Assembly: GCA_050948825.1 (NCBI GenBank)
Contig: JBMNEO010000007.1
Location: 106,252-170,251, forward strand
Length of the DNA: 64,000 nt
DNA from: DUQX01 sp050948825
Lineage (GTDB): Bacteria > Bacillota > Dethiobacteria > DTU022 > UBA8154
Direction of reading: 5' to 3'
Shown here in pieces: positions 24,616 through 34,141 of this stretch. The notes below the pieces were generated by a model. The model had not been told where the DNA came from. It worked only from the letters and a program-made list of their open reading frames with translations, and did no database searches. The first letter of the stretch is position 1; every line of letters begins with the position of its first letter. Position numbers and translations under genes: made by a program.

Positions 24616-25644
24616 ATGTTTAGCACAGGTACAATAATTGCCTCTATCATTATATTTGGTTTGTTAATTTTTGTACATGAATTTGGCCACTATATTGTGG
24701 CAAGAATGGCAAAGATTCGAGTGCTGGAGTTTGCTGTTGGATTTGGAAAAGAGCTTCTGCGATGGGAAAAAAAAGGTACCCGCTACACTTTAAGAATATT
24801 CCCGCTGGGCGGTTTTTGTAGGCTGCTTGGGGAGGATCCGGAGGAAGCATATCAATCTGGAAGCTTCCAGGAAAAATCTTTGCTCTCCCGTCTGGCTGTG
24901 ATCGCGGCGGGCTCAATTATGAATTTTTTTCTGGGTATTATTCTTTTTTCGCTAGTTTACTTTCTTTTTCTCGGAGTGCCTCAAACCGGGATTGCTCAGG
25001 TGGGGGAAGTGCTTCCGCAGAGCAGGGCGGAAGAGGCGGGTATAGAAAACGGGGATCTTATTCTCTCTATCGACGGGAAAAAAATGGAGACCTGGGACGA
25101 TGTTGTATCTTATATCAATGCCAACCCGGATAAAGAAATTAGTATCCTTGCTAACAGAGATAACAGGGATCTTTTAATTAATGTAGTACCCCAGAAGGAA
25201 GGCGAAACGGGGAAGGGTTTTATTGGTATTGCCCCGGTGTACAAAAAATATGCCCTTTTCCCATCAGTCGGCCTGGGGATAACCTATACCTGGCTTTTCG
25301 TAAAGCTTATCTTTGTTAGTCTGGCGCAAATGATTACAGGCCAAATACCTGCTGATGTGGCCGGCCCTGTTGGTATAATAGCCGTGGTTGGAGAGGTAAT
25401 GCAAACAGGCATAGGCAACCTTTTTACACTGGCCGCCATTATAAGTATCAATCTTGGAATTATCAACTTATTGCCTGTACCGGCCCTTGACGGCAGCAGG
25501 CTGATTTTCCTGGTGCTGGAAGGCATAAGGGGTAAACCAATTGATCCACAAAAAGAAGGGTTTATCCACTTTGTCGGTTTTACCTTCCTTATTCTTTTAA
25601 TGATTCTTATAGCTTTTCAGGATATCAGACGACTTTTTCTCTAA
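24616..25644 (+). CDS. rseP: RIP metalloprotease RseP/SpoIVFB-type site-2 protease
   Basis: A 342-residue membrane zinc protease. HEFGH (residues 17-21 region) is the zinc motif in the first helix, a single PDZ domain lies near residues 125-200 (ENGDLILSIDGKKMETW), and NLLPVPALDGSRL is the second catalytic motif. It cleaves membrane-spanning substrates such as anti-sigma factors. It sits in the usual place between dxr and ispG. Confidence 0.93.
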   Translation: MFSTGTIIASIIIFGLLIFVHEFGHYIVARMAKIRVLEFAVGFGKELLRWEKKGTRYTLRIFPLGGFCRLLGEDPEEAYQSGSFQEKSLLSRLAVIAAGSIMNFFLGIILFSLVYFLFLGVPQTGIAQVGEVLPQSRAEEAGIENGDLILSIDGKKMETWDDVVSYINANPDKEISILANRDNRDLLINVVPQKEGETGKGFIGIAPVYKKYALFPSVGLGITYTWLFVKLIFVSLAQMITGQIPADVAGPVGIIAVVGEVMQTGIGNLFTLAAIISINLGIINLLPVPALDGSRLIFLVLEGIRGKPIDPQKEGFIHFVGFTFLILLMILIAFQDIRRLFL

Positions 25645-25677
25645 CCCGCAGGAAGTGGAAGAAAGAAGGGATCGTAA

Positions 25678-26748
25678 ATGAGAGACAAAACCCTGCCGGT
25701 AAGGGTTGGGAGTGTTACAATCGGAGGCGGTACTCCCGTTTCTGTTCAATCAATGACTACAACAGATACGACGGATATTAAAGCTACATTAAACCAGATT
25801 AATGAGCTTTTCAAAGCGGGTTGTGAAATTGTACGGCTGGCGGTTCCGGATGAAAGCGCCGCCAGGTCGCTAAGAACAATAAAAAAATATTCACCACTAC
25901 CGGTTATAGCCGATATTCATTTTGATTACCGTTTAGCTCTTCTTTCTATTGAAGAAGGGGCAGATAAGGTAAGAATTAACCCCGGCAATATCGGGGGAGA
26001 TGAAAACTTGGCGCGGATTGCATACAAGGCCGGGGAAAAAGGTATAGCAATACGTATAGGTGTTAATGCCGGTTCCGTTGACAGGGAGTTGAGAGAAAAG
26101 TACGGTCAAATAAACGCCGATGTGCTTGTTGAATCGGCGCTGCGTACCCTGGACCTTCTGGAGAGGTATTCATTTCGTGATATTGTAGTTTCCCTAAAAT
26201 CTTCAAATGTCGTTACAAATACCGAGGCTTACAAAAAAATATCCAGCCGCGTTTCCTATCCTTTGCATCTGGGGGTTACTGAAGCAGGGCGGGGCTTAAG
26301 AGGAATCATAAAATCTTCATTGGGGATAGGGTCTCTGCTCCTGGCCGGAATAGGAGATACGATCAGAGTATCTCTGACGGGTGACCCTGTGGAGGAAATT
26401 TTTGTGGCCAGGCAGATATTACAATCTTCCGGATTGAGATGCTTCGGACCTGATATTGTTTCCTGTCCTACATGTGCCCGCTGTAAAATTAACCTTTTTG
26501 AATTAGCAGATAAAGTTGAAGAAATAGTCGGGAAGATTGATTATCCCCTAAAAATAGCAGTTATGGGCTGTCCGGTGAACGGCCCCGGTGAAGCTCGCGA
26601 AGCTGATATCGGTATCTCTGGAGGCGATAATATCGGGATTATCTTTAAAAAAGGTAAGGTTTACAAAAAAGTTGCTGCGGACGAACTCGTGAAAGCCCTT
26701 GAAGAAGAGATCACAGCGATGTTGAACAGGAAAGATATTCTTTCCTAG
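25678..26748 (+). CDS. ispG: 4-hydroxy-3-methylbut-2-enyl diphosphate synthase (IspG/GcpE)
   Basis: A 356-residue 4Fe-4S enzyme of the MEP pathway. The TIM-barrel N-terminus (TVKVGG-like VRVGSVTIGGGTPVSVQSMTTTDT) is followed by the cluster-binding SCPTCARCKINLFE and the C-terminal GCPVNGPGEAREADIGISGG. AGAAGGGA precedes the ATG. It reduces MEcPP to HMBPP using a flavodoxin or ferredoxin. It is co-transcribed with dxr. Confidence 0.96.
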   Translation: MRDKTLPVRVGSVTIGGGTPVSVQSMTTTDTTDIKATLNQINELFKAGCEIVRLAVPDESAARSLRTIKKYSPLPVIADIHFDYRLALLSIEEGADKVRINPGNIGGDENLARIAYKAGEKGIAIRIGVNAGSVDRELREKYGQINADVLVESALRTLDLLERYSFRDIVVSLKSSNVVTNTEAYKKISSRVSYPLHLGVTEAGRGLRGIIKSSLGIGSLLLAGIGDTIRVSLTGDPVEEIFVARQILQSSGLRCFGPDIVSCPTCARCKINLFELADKVEEIVGKIDYPLKIAVMGCPVNGPGEAREADIGISGGDNIGIIFKKGKVYKKVAADELVKALEEEITAMLNRKDILS

Positions 26749-26780
26749 AATATAAATTAGAACGGAGGAAATGCGGCATT

Positions 26781-27422
26781 ATGGAGTCTATTGCAATTAT
26801 CCCGGCTTATAACGAAGAAAAAACAATTGGACATGTTCTGGCTGTATTAAAGAATACATCTTTAATTAATAAGATTATCGTTGTAAGCGACGGATCAACC
26901 GATAATACCGTTCAAGTAGCTAAAAGCTATGAAGTTGAAGTTATTGAACTATGTGAGAACCGCGGAAAAGGAGGCGCTTTAAAAGCCGGGTTGGATAATA
27001 ATAAAGCTGATGTGGTACTTTTTCTTGATGCTGATTTGATTGGTTTGACTCCTAAACATGTACATAGCCTTCTTGAACCGGTTATAAATGATCATGCAGA
27101 TATGACTATCGGCATTTTTGATAAAGGCAGAATTGCTACTGATTTAGCCCAAAAAATGGCACCTTATCTTTCGGGTCAAAGGGCTTTAAAATTTCCCCTG
27201 CTGGAGCAAATATCTGATCTTGATGTTGCAAGATTTGGTGTTGAGCTTGCTTTAAACCGCTTTATGGAATCATCAGGGATAAGAGTTCAAGAAGTACTTT
27301 TGCATGATATGTCCCACGTTATGAAAGAAGAAAAGTTTGGGGTTTGGAAAGGGATGGCTGCCAGAATGAAAATGTACTGGGAAATTATAAAATATTTTAC
27401 CCGGGTAGACTCATTGAAATAA
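26781..27422 (+). CDS. Family 2 glycosyltransferase
   Basis: A 213-residue GT-A protein. IAIIPAYNEEKTIGHVL and VVSDGSTDNT are the nucleotide-sugar site, and FLDADLIGL carries the DxD metal motif. It lacks a membrane domain. The family includes glucosyl-3-phosphoglycerate synthase-like and polysaccharide synthesis enzymes; specificity is unknown. It follows ispG by 32 bases, where proS and polC lie in many Firmicutes, so this site seems rearranged. A ribosome site CGGAGGA is present. Confidence 0.8.
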   Translation: MESIAIIPAYNEEKTIGHVLAVLKNTSLINKIIVVSDGSTDNTVQVAKSYEVEVIELCENRGKGGALKAGLDNNKADVVLFLDADLIGLTPKHVHSLLEPVINDHADMTIGIFDKGRIATDLAQKMAPYLSGQRALKFPLLEQISDLDVARFGVELALNRFMESSGIRVQEVLLHDMSHVMKEEKFGVWKGMAARMKMYWEIIKYFTRVDSLK

Positions 27423-27429
27423 GCATCGC

Positions 27430-27458
27430 TTGCATAACCTTTTTATCTGTGATAGAAT
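27430..27458 (+). promoter_or_regulatory. Promoter between the glycosyltransferase and rimP
   Basis: TTGCAT (27430-27435), 17 bases, TAGAAT (27453-27458). The same -10 context (TGTGATAGAAT) recurs in the rpsO promoter. The start would be near 27465, giving a leader that meets the hairpin at 27546-27569. Confidence 0.6.
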
Positions 27459-27545
27459 GTTTTCAGGATAGCAGGATTTGTATTTTCAGGAAATGGCGGA
27501 AATGGCATAATAAAGAGTTATTGCAAGAAACGGAATGTAATTTTT

Positions 27546-27569
27546 AAAGAGTGGGCTTACCCACTCTTT
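27546..27569 (+). terminator. Perfect hairpin in the leader of rimP
   Basis: AAAGAGTGGG (27546-27555) pairs with CCCACTCTTT (27560-27569) around CTTA. The T tract is short. With the promoter at 27430 it would delimit a transcript of about 105 bases or attenuate the rimP-nusA operon. Confidence 0.6.
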
Positions 27570-27616
27570 ATTCGTAAAAGACATTTTTAGAGATCGTCCG
27601 AGAAGGAGATTGTTCG

Positions 27617-28096
27617 ATGAAAACGAATGAGAGCAAGAGTAAACAAGGTATTGAAAAAATTATTGAAGACCTTGCCCTTCGCGCGCTTCATGGTATGGAT
27701 CTTGAGCTGGTGGGAATTGAATATAAGCCATATAAGGGGCGGGTTCACCTGGTAGTATATATTGATAAACCCGGTGGAGTTTTTCTCGAAGATTGTGAGC
27801 ATGTCAGCAAATCTCTTGGTGAACTGCTTGACCGGGAAGACCCTATCTCCCACAGCTATGTGCTGGAGGTGTCTTCGCCGGGTGTAGAAAGGCCGTTAAT
27901 GAAGAAGGCTGATTTTGATCGTTTTAAGGGAAACTATGTCAGGATAAAAACCTTTTCAAAAATTAACGGGCAAAAAAATTTTCTTGGGGAGCTAAAGGGT
28001 TTAGAAAAAGATAGCGTCGTTCTTAAAACAGATCAAGGCGAAATTATCAGGATTCCCCTGAAAGATATTTTGAAAGCCAACCTCTTTTTTAAATAA
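27617..28096 (+). CDS. rimP: Ribosome maturation factor RimP
   Basis: A 159-residue protein with the N-terminal alpha/beta domain (MDLELVGIEYKPYKGRVHLVVYID) and VSSPGVERPL, both typical of RimP. It assists 30S subunit assembly. It opens the classic rimP-nusA-rnpM-infB-rbfA operon. ATG 27617 follows AGAAGGAG. Confidence 0.93.
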   Translation: MKTNESKSKQGIEKIIEDLALRALHGMDLELVGIEYKPYKGRVHLVVYIDKPGGVFLEDCEHVSKSLGELLDREDPISHSYVLEVSSPGVERPLMKKADFDRFKGNYVRIKTFSKINGQKNFLGELKGLEKDSVVLKTDQGEIIRIPLKDILKANLFFK

Positions 28097-28129
28097 ACTT
28101 TTTAAATAAAACATAAGGGGGTATTCTAG

Positions 28130-29269
28130 TTGAATCAAGATTTTTTGCTGGCTCTGGAAGCTATTGAGAAAGAAAAAGGAATTAAAAAAGATACTATATT
28201 TGAAGCGATAGAGGCAGCCCTGATCTCAGCTTATAAACGAAATTTTAATTCTGCGCATAATGTTAAGGTAAATATCTCCAGGGATACAGGTGAAATTGGG
28301 GTATTTTCATGTTTGCAAGTTGTTGATAAGGTTCTTAATCCCCAGCAAGAGATCCTTTTAGAAGAGGCCAGGAAGAAAGATCCTCATTATGAACTGGGGG
28401 ATACTGTTGAGCATGAAGTAACGCCGAAAAATTTTGGAAGAATTGCTGCGCAAACCGCAAAACAAGTTGTTATTCAGCGGATCAGGGAAGCTGAAAGGGA
28501 CCTTATTTATGAGGAGTATGTTGATCGGGAAGAAGATATTGTAACGGGTTTAGTTCAGCGCTTTGAACAAAAAAATGCTATAATTAACCTTGGGAAAACA
28601 GAGGCGATTTTGGCCCCGGTTGAACAAATACCTGGAGAATCATATAAACAAGGGGATCGAATTAAGGCATATATTTTAGAAGTAAAAAAAACAACAAAAG
28701 GCCCGCAAATTCTTGTCTCGAGGACCCATCCGGGTTTTTTAAAGCGTTTGTTTGAACTGGAGGTCCCTGAAATATTTAATGGCGTTGTTGAAATAAAATC
28801 AATCTCCCGTGAACCGGGCAACCGTTCTAAAGTTGCGGTATATTCCAGGAATAAGGATGTCGACCCTGTGGGGGCCTGCGTTGGTCCAAAGGGTTTCCGG
28901 GTACAATCTATCGTGAATGAACTTAAAGGCGAGAAGATTGATATTATAGAGTGGAGTGATGAACCGGAGCTGTTTGTTGCGAGGTCATTAAGCCCTGCTA
29001 AAACTTTGAAAGTAGAAATAAAACCGGATAATAAAACCGCTGCGGTGGTAGTGCCTGATTACCAGCTGTCTCTGGCGATAGGGAAAGAAGGCCAAAACGT
29101 CCGTTTGGCTGCAAAGCTTTCGGGCTGGAAAATAGATATCATAAGCGAGTCCAAGTATCATGAACAATTTGAACAACAAAAGGAACAAAAAGAAATTGAA
29201 CCAATTAACGGCAGTACTGATGTCGGTATTGACGGTATTATTTATACGATGGAAAGCGATCATGAATAA
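28130..29269 (+). CDS. nusA: Transcription termination/antitermination factor NusA
   Basis: A 379-residue NusA with the N-terminal RNA polymerase domain (residues 1-125), S1 domain (GLVQRFEQKNAIINLGKTEAIL) and two KH domains ending in AIGKEGQNVRLAAKLSGWKIDI. It lacks the C-terminal acidic repeats of enterobacteria, as in other Firmicutes. TTG start with AAGGGGG upstream. Confidence 0.95.
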   Translation: MNQDFLLALEAIEKEKGIKKDTIFEAIEAALISAYKRNFNSAHNVKVNISRDTGEIGVFSCLQVVDKVLNPQQEILLEEARKKDPHYELGDTVEHEVTPKNFGRIAAQTAKQVVIQRIREAERDLIYEEYVDREEDIVTGLVQRFEQKNAIINLGKTEAILAPVEQIPGESYKQGDRIKAYILEVKKTTKGPQILVSRTHPGFLKRLFELEVPEIFNGVVEIKSISREPGNRSKVAVYSRNKDVDPVGACVGPKGFRVQSIVNELKGEKIDIIEWSDEPELFVARSLSPAKTLKVEIKPDNKTAAVVVPDYQLSLAIGKEGQNVRLAAKLSGWKIDIISESKYHEQFEQQKEQKEIEPINGSTDVGIDGIIYTMESDHE

Positions 29270-29333
29270 GACGATGAACTAAACGTATAAAGAAGATTTA
29301 TAGCCATAATGAGCTGGTAAATTTGAAGGGAAG

Positions 29334-29615
29334 ATGGTTTCTATGGTTCGTAAACGCAAAATTCCACAAAGAATGTGTTTGGGGTGTCGTGAAATAAAAG
29401 ATAAAAAAGAGCTAATCCGTATTGTCAGGACACCCGCAGGGGATATTGAGCTGGATAACACCGGGAAAAAGGCCGGCAGGGGCGCCTACATCTGTCCCAA
29501 AAACGATTGTTTTCTTAAGGCAATTAACAACAGAGGTCTTGAAAAGAGTTTACACAGGAAACTCCCTGAAAATATACTTGCTCTTTTAAAAGATCAGCTG
29601 GAAAGGCCTGACTAA
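29334..29615 (+). CDS. rnpM: RNase P modulator RnpM (YlxR family)
   Basis: A 93-residue basic protein with the YlxR signature RMCLGCREIKDKKELIRIVR and GRGAYICP. It binds RNA, reportedly including RNase P RNA. The start is ATG 29334 or 29343. In most Firmicutes the L7Ae-like ylxQ gene comes next; here it is missing and a structured leader precedes infB. Confidence 0.88.
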   Translation: MVSMVRKRKIPQRMCLGCREIKDKKELIRIVRTPAGDIELDNTGKKAGRGAYICPKNDCFLKAINNRGLEKSLHRKLPENILALLKDQLERPD

Positions 29616-29624
29616 TAAGCAAAT

Positions 29625-29729
29625 GGAGCGGTTACCGGAACCTGTGTCTTGCTTACAGCCTGGAGTTTCGTCCCGCTCCGGAGGACATTCCTCATTATTT
29701 TAAGGAGGTAAATTCTAATGGAGGTGTAA
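29625..29729 (+). promoter_or_regulatory. Structured leader of infB with a three-codon open frame
   Basis: GGAGCGG (29625-29631) pairs with CCGCTCC (29673-29679), with an inner CTGT/ACAG stem, and GAGG/CCTC forms a second small hairpin. AAGGAGGT (29702-29709) then precedes ATG GAG GTG TAA (29718-29729), whose own codons form GGAGGTG, the ribosome site of infB. A ribosome on the mini-frame would melt the leader and be able to restart at infB. Confidence 0.5.
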
Positions 29730-29733
29730 TTAA

Positions 29734-31827
29734 GTGGGAAAAGTAAGAGTATATGAACTGGCTAAGGATTTAGGAATTAACAGTAAAAAACTAATTACTG
29801 TTCTTCGGGAGCTTAATGTAGATGTAAAAAATCATATGAGTACTATGAACGAAGATGTTGCAAAAAGAATACTGGATATGTTAACAAAAGGAGAAAAAAA
29901 ACCGCTTGAAGTACAAACTGATGCTGCAGATAGCAGTGCAAAGACAGTACTTGAAGAAGCTCCTGTAAAAAAGAAGGTTCCCGTCAAAAAACAGGCCAAC
30001 AAAAAAATTGTCAAAGAGGGACGAAAAGCCAGGAAAACTGCAAAACTATATCAGGAAAAACAAGTAACACCGGATGAGGCTCTTCTCCTTGAAGGTAGGG
30101 TAACGGTGGGTGAACTGGCGGGAAGAATAAATAAGCCGGTCTCGGATATCCTTCAAAAACTACTCGAACTGGGGATAATATCCAATATAAACCAGCAGCT
30201 AACTGAGGAACAGCTGGAAATCCTGGCTGAAGTGTATAAAATTAGTATAAAAATTAAGGCGGACCCCGACGAAGAAGAACTTTTAAATATAATCGAAGGG
30301 GATGAGCTTGATAACAAAGTGCTAAGGGCTAGACCGCCGGTTGTAACAGTGTTAGGACATGTCGATCATGGGAAAACTTCTCTTTTGGATGCAATTAAGG
30401 AAACCAATGTTCTGGCCACTGAGGCTGGAGGGATTACGCAGCATATAGGTGCTTATACAGCTGAAATTAACCATAAAAAAGTAGTATTTCTTGATACCCC
30501 TGGACATGAAGCTTTTACCGCAATGCGCGCCAGGGGTGCACAGGTAACGGATATTGCAGTACTGGTTGTTGCTGCCGATGATGGTGTTATGCCGCAGACG
30601 ATTGAGGCCATAAATCATACTAAAGCGGCAGGGGTGCCGATCATCGTTGCAATAAATAAAATTGATCGGCCCAATGCCAATCCGGAAAGGGTTAAAAAGC
30701 AGCTGGCCGATGTTAACTTGATACCGGAAGAGTGGGGCGGAGACACAGTTTTTGTAAACGTGAGTGCTTTGAAGAAGGAAGGCCTTGATGAACTTTTAGA
30801 GATGATCTTGCTGGTTGCTGAGATGGCTGAGTTGAAAGCCAATTATTCACGTCATGCTAAAGGGACTGTGATTGAAGCGAAGCTTGACAAGGGCAGGGGA
30901 CCTGTGGCGACAGTACTTGTTCAGGACGGGGTAATAGAAGTCGGTGATCCGATTATCTGTGGAAATATTTATGGCAAAGTAAGGGCAATGATTGATGATA
31001 AGGGCAAAAGAATTAAAAAGGCTTATCCGGCAACTCCCGTGGAAGTATTAGGGCTGGCGGAGGTTCCCCAGGCCGGGGACAATTTTCTTGTAGTAAATGA
31101 TGAAAAGCTTGCCAGGCAAATAGCGGCTAAAAGGGGAGAAAAACTAAGAGAAGCAACCCTTCGCAAAGTCCAGAGAATATCTTTGGAAGATTTTTTTAGC
31201 CGCATTGAGGACCAGGAAATCGATTTAAATATAATTATTAAAGCCGATGTGCAGGGTTCTGCTGAAGCCTTGCAGGAATCGCTTTTAAAAATTGAAAACG
31301 AGCAGGTTAAAATTAAAATTATTCATAAAGGTGTTGGAGCAATTACTGAATCAGACGTAATGCTCGCTTCTGCTTCGAACGCAATTATTATAGGGTTTAA
31401 TATCCGGCCGGAGGTAAATGCAAGAAAACTGGCAGAAAAAGAACAGGTCGACATCAGGCTATATCGGGTTATTTATGAGATAATTGAAGATGTAAAAGCC
31501 GCCATTAACGGGCTGCTCGAACCTGAGTATGAGGAAAATATTTTGGGTCAAGCAGAAATCAGGCAGATTTTTAAAGTGTCCCGGATAGGGACCGTAGCAG
31601 GTTCATATGTTTTGGATGGAAAAATTAGCCGTAATGCTACCATGCGGGTTATTAGAGACGGAACGGTAATTCATGAAGGGAAAATTGAATCCTTAAAGCG
31701 TTTTAAGGACGATGTAAAAGAAGTAAACACGGGATTTGAATGCGGAATTGTCCTGGAAAACTTTAATGACTTAAAAGAAAAGGATATCCTGGAAGCGTTT
31801 GAAATGATGAAGGTTACTGTAACTTAA
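29734..31827 (+). CDS. infB: Translation initiation factor IF-2
   Basis: A 697-residue IF-2. The N-terminal IF2N domain (VRVYELAKDLGINSKKLI) is followed by a Lys-rich linker, a second IF2N copy (about 108-170), then the G domain with GHVDHGKTSLLDAI, DTPGHEAF and NKID, and C-terminal domains II-IV. It places initiator tRNA on the 30S subunit. GTG 29734 with GGAGGTG (29719-29725 region) 7 bases before. Confidence 0.97.
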   Translation: MGKVRVYELAKDLGINSKKLITVLRELNVDVKNHMSTMNEDVAKRILDMLTKGEKKPLEVQTDAADSSAKTVLEEAPVKKKVPVKKQANKKIVKEGRKARKTAKLYQEKQVTPDEALLLEGRVTVGELAGRINKPVSDILQKLLELGIISNINQQLTEEQLEILAEVYKISIKIKADPDEEELLNIIEGDELDNKVLRARPPVVTVLGHVDHGKTSLLDAIKETNVLATEAGGITQHIGAYTAEINHKKVVFLDTPGHEAFTAMRARGAQVTDIAVLVVAADDGVMPQTIEAINHTKAAGVPIIVAINKIDRPNANPERVKKQLADVNLIPEEWGGDTVFVNVSALKKEGLDELLEMILLVAEMAELKANYSRHAKGTVIEAKLDKGRGPVATVLVQDGVIEVGDPIICGNIYGKVRAMIDDKGKRIKKAYPATPVEVLGLAEVPQAGDNFLVVNDEKLARQIAAKRGEKLREATLRKVQRISLEDFFSRIEDQEIDLNIIIKADVQGSAEALQESLLKIENEQVKIKIIHKGVGAITESDVMLASASNAIIIGFNIRPEVNARKLAEKEQVDIRLYRVIYEIIEDVKAAINGLLEPEYEENILGQAEIRQIFKVSRIGTVAGSYVLDGKISRNATMRVIRDGTVIHEGKIESLKRFKDDVKEVNTGFECGIVLENFNDLKEKDILEAFEMMKVTVT

Positions 31828-31864
31828 TAATATTTGATAAGTAATAAGTCTTGGGGGTATAAAG

Positions 31865-32233
31865 ATGGGAAGACAGCGCCGCCAGAGAGTTGCAGAAGAA
31901 ATAAAAAAAGAAGTAAGCGGGATAATTCGTTTTGAACTGAAAGATCCAGGGTTGGAGGGAATGATAAGTATTACGGATGTTGAGGTCTCCGGAGACCTGC
32001 GTTATACTAAAATTTATGTCAGCATCTATGCAAACAGAGAGGAACAGGAAAAAGCCTTAAAAGTTCTTAATAAAGCTTCTGGTTTTATACGGTCAGAAAT
32101 TGGGAAACGTATCCGTTTGAGGCATGTGCCGGAGTTGGAATTCTGCCTTGACAGCTCTATGGAGTACGGAGCCCGTATAGATAGCGTCCTGAAGCAAATA
32201 AAGCCTGAACTGGGGGCTGAAAAACAAAAATGA
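31865..32233 (+). CDS. rbfA: 30S ribosome-binding factor A
   Basis: A 122-residue RbfA with the KH-like fold. RRQRVAEEIKKEVSGIIRFELKDPG and ITDVEVSGDLRYTKIYVSI are family signatures. It helps mature the 16S 5' end under cold conditions. The 3' end overlaps nrnA by ATGA. Confidence 0.94.
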   Translation: MGRQRRQRVAEEIKKEVSGIIRFELKDPGLEGMISITDVEVSGDLRYTKIYVSIYANREEQEKALKVLNKASGFIRSEIGKRIRLRHVPELEFCLDSSMEYGARIDSVLKQIKPELGAEKQK

Positions 32234-33201
32234 AAGACGCCAATCCGCTTAACCTGCGTTCCCTGCTCTCCGGTAATTATGATAATATTTATATTTTTAC
32301 CCATTTACGGCCTGACGGTGACGCTATCGGTTCTTCCCTGGCTCTGGCAAACGCAATTAAAACAGGGTGTAAAACTGTGGAGGTATTTTGCCCGGATATA
32401 ATTCCGTCCAGGTACTCTTTTCTTCCGGGAGTGGATATTTTTCAAGACTCTTTTACAGCAAGGGAAGGAAAGGGCCTGGCTTTTATCCTGGATTGCAGTG
32501 ATTTAAGAAGACTGAATAATATGGGGGAAAAAGTACTGCTGCTCGATAAAATTGTTAATATTGATCATCACATTACTAATGAAAAGTTTGGTGATGTAAA
32601 CCTTATTGATGCTTCAGCAGCATCAACAGGGGAAATTATGTATCAAATATTACAGCATGATTATGAGCTCAATTATGAAATCAGCCTTTGTTTATATGTT
32701 GCCATTAGTTCCGATACCGGGTCTTTTAAATATGAGAACACAACCCCTCAAACAATGGAGATCGCCGCGAGGCTACTGGAAAAAGGTATAAACCCTTTCT
32801 ATGTCAGTCAAAAAATATTTGATGAATATCCGGCATCTACTATTTTCTTATTACGTGATGCGCTGGCATCATTACAATTTGATAGAACGGGGAAAATAGC
32901 CTGGATGGTTGCTGATGATAGAATGCTGAGGAAACATGGAGCAGAAGCGTCGGATCTGGACGGTTTTGTTAATTATGTCAAAAATATAGAAAGTGTTGAG
33001 GTTGGGATATTTTTTTATCACACAGATAACGGGGAAACAAAAGTCGGCTTTCGTTCAAAAACGGTGGATATAGCTTCAGTTGCTTATTCACTCGGCGGAG
33101 GCGGTCATTCGCGTGCAGCCGGTTGTACTTTGCGAGGAGAACCGGGGGAAGTAATTAATAAAGTGATACAGTCTGTAGCACGGCTTTTATATAAGGGGTA
33201 A
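32230..33201 (+). CDS. nrnA: DHH/DHHA1 phosphoesterase, nanoRNase/pAp phosphatase
   Basis: A 323-residue protein with the DHH motif set HLRPDGDAIGS, DCSD, NIDHH and the C-terminal DHHA1 GGGHSRAAGC. NrnA degrades short RNA oligomers and dephosphorylates pAp. It is coupled to rbfA through an ATGA overlap, a common arrangement in Firmicutes. Confidence 0.92.
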   Translation: MKDANPLNLRSLLSGNYDNIYIFTHLRPDGDAIGSSLALANAIKTGCKTVEVFCPDIIPSRYSFLPGVDIFQDSFTAREGKGLAFILDCSDLRRLNNMGEKVLLLDKIVNIDHHITNEKFGDVNLIDASAASTGEIMYQILQHDYELNYEISLCLYVAISSDTGSFKYENTTPQTMEIAARLLEKGINPFYVSQKIFDEYPASTIFLLRDALASLQFDRTGKIAWMVADDRMLRKHGAEASDLDGFVNYVKNIESVEVGIFFYHTDNGETKVGFRSKTVDIASVAYSLGGGGHSRAAGCTLRGEPGEVINKVIQSVARLLYKG

Positions 33202-33206
33202 TTTAT

Positions 33207-34130
33207 TTGGACGGTTTTTTAAATGTATTAAAGCCACCCGGTTTAACTTCACACGACGTTGTTGAACTTATTCGCAAAATAACCGGGGTTAAAGCAGGGC
33301 ATGGTGGTACTTTGGACCCCGGGGCAGCCGGGGTTTTGCCTGTTCTTTTGGGAAAGGCCACCAGACTGTCTTCATACCTAGTTGAATTTTCAAAAACCTA
33401 CCGGGTGGAGCTATTTCTCGGCATATCTACAGATACCGCCGATGCATCCGGCAAAATAATCAAAACAGCATCTTCTTTTAATTTTAGCCTTAAAGATGTT
33501 GAAAAAGTACTTATTTCTTTTGAGGGAGAAATTTTGCAGATTCCCCCAATGTTTGCAGCATTGAAATACCGGGGGAAAAAACTGTATGAATATGCGCGCC
33601 AGGGAAAAACTGTTGAACGCAAACCGAGAGCGATTAAAATTTATTATATAAAAATCTTAGAATATCTGCCTCCACAAAGATTATACTTTGAGGTAAAATG
33701 CTCTAAAGGTACCTATATCAGGACGCTCTGTGCACAGATAGGCGATGCTCTTGGTTGTGGTGGACATATGGCATTTCTCCTGAGGAAGGAGGTTGGCCCT
33801 TTTGCCCTGTCAGAGTCGCATGCTTTAGAGGAAATCTCAGGGAGAGCTTTAATAAAGGATCTTTTATTGCCGCTAGATTTTCTCTTTCAAGGAACAGAAT
33901 ATTTAATTCTTGAGGACAAAGATATTTCTTTTCTCTTACAGGGGCGCTTTCTTCCATTGGCAGGGATTTCGAACAGGGCAACAATTGTATCTTGTAAACC
34001 AGCCAGTGAAAAAGTGATCCCGGTATATACAAATAAAAAGGAATTTGTCGCATTAGCCCGTTGGAAATACGATCAGGTTTCAGGTTTTATTCTAAAACCA
34101 GAAAAGGTATTCAAACCATTCAGGAACTAA
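33207..34130 (+). CDS. truB: tRNA pseudouridine-55 synthase TruB
   Basis: A 307-residue TruB. GGTLDPGAAGVLPVLLGKATRLS holds the catalytic Asp, and KTYRVELFLGISTDTADASG and CSKGTYIRTLCAQIG complete the family pattern. It makes psi-55 in all elongator tRNAs. It uses a TTG start with AAGGGG before it. ribF follows 11 bases later. Confidence 0.95.
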   Translation: MDGFLNVLKPPGLTSHDVVELIRKITGVKAGHGGTLDPGAAGVLPVLLGKATRLSSYLVEFSKTYRVELFLGISTDTADASGKIIKTASSFNFSLKDVEKVLISFEGEILQIPPMFAALKYRGKKLYEYARQGKTVERKPRAIKIYYIKILEYLPPQRLYFEVKCSKGTYIRTLCAQIGDALGCGGHMAFLLRKEVGPFALSESHALEEISGRALIKDLLLPLDFLFQGTEYLILEDKDISFLLQGRFLPLAGISNRATIVSCKPASEKVIPVYTNKKEFVALARWKYDQVSGFILKPEKVFKPFRN

Positions 34131-34141
34131 GGTGATCCTCA

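Noticed and set aside
27344..27547. 67-codon frame overlapping the glycosyltransferase end
   Set aside because: It starts inside the glycosyltransferase gene and covers the promoter region; no ribosome site.
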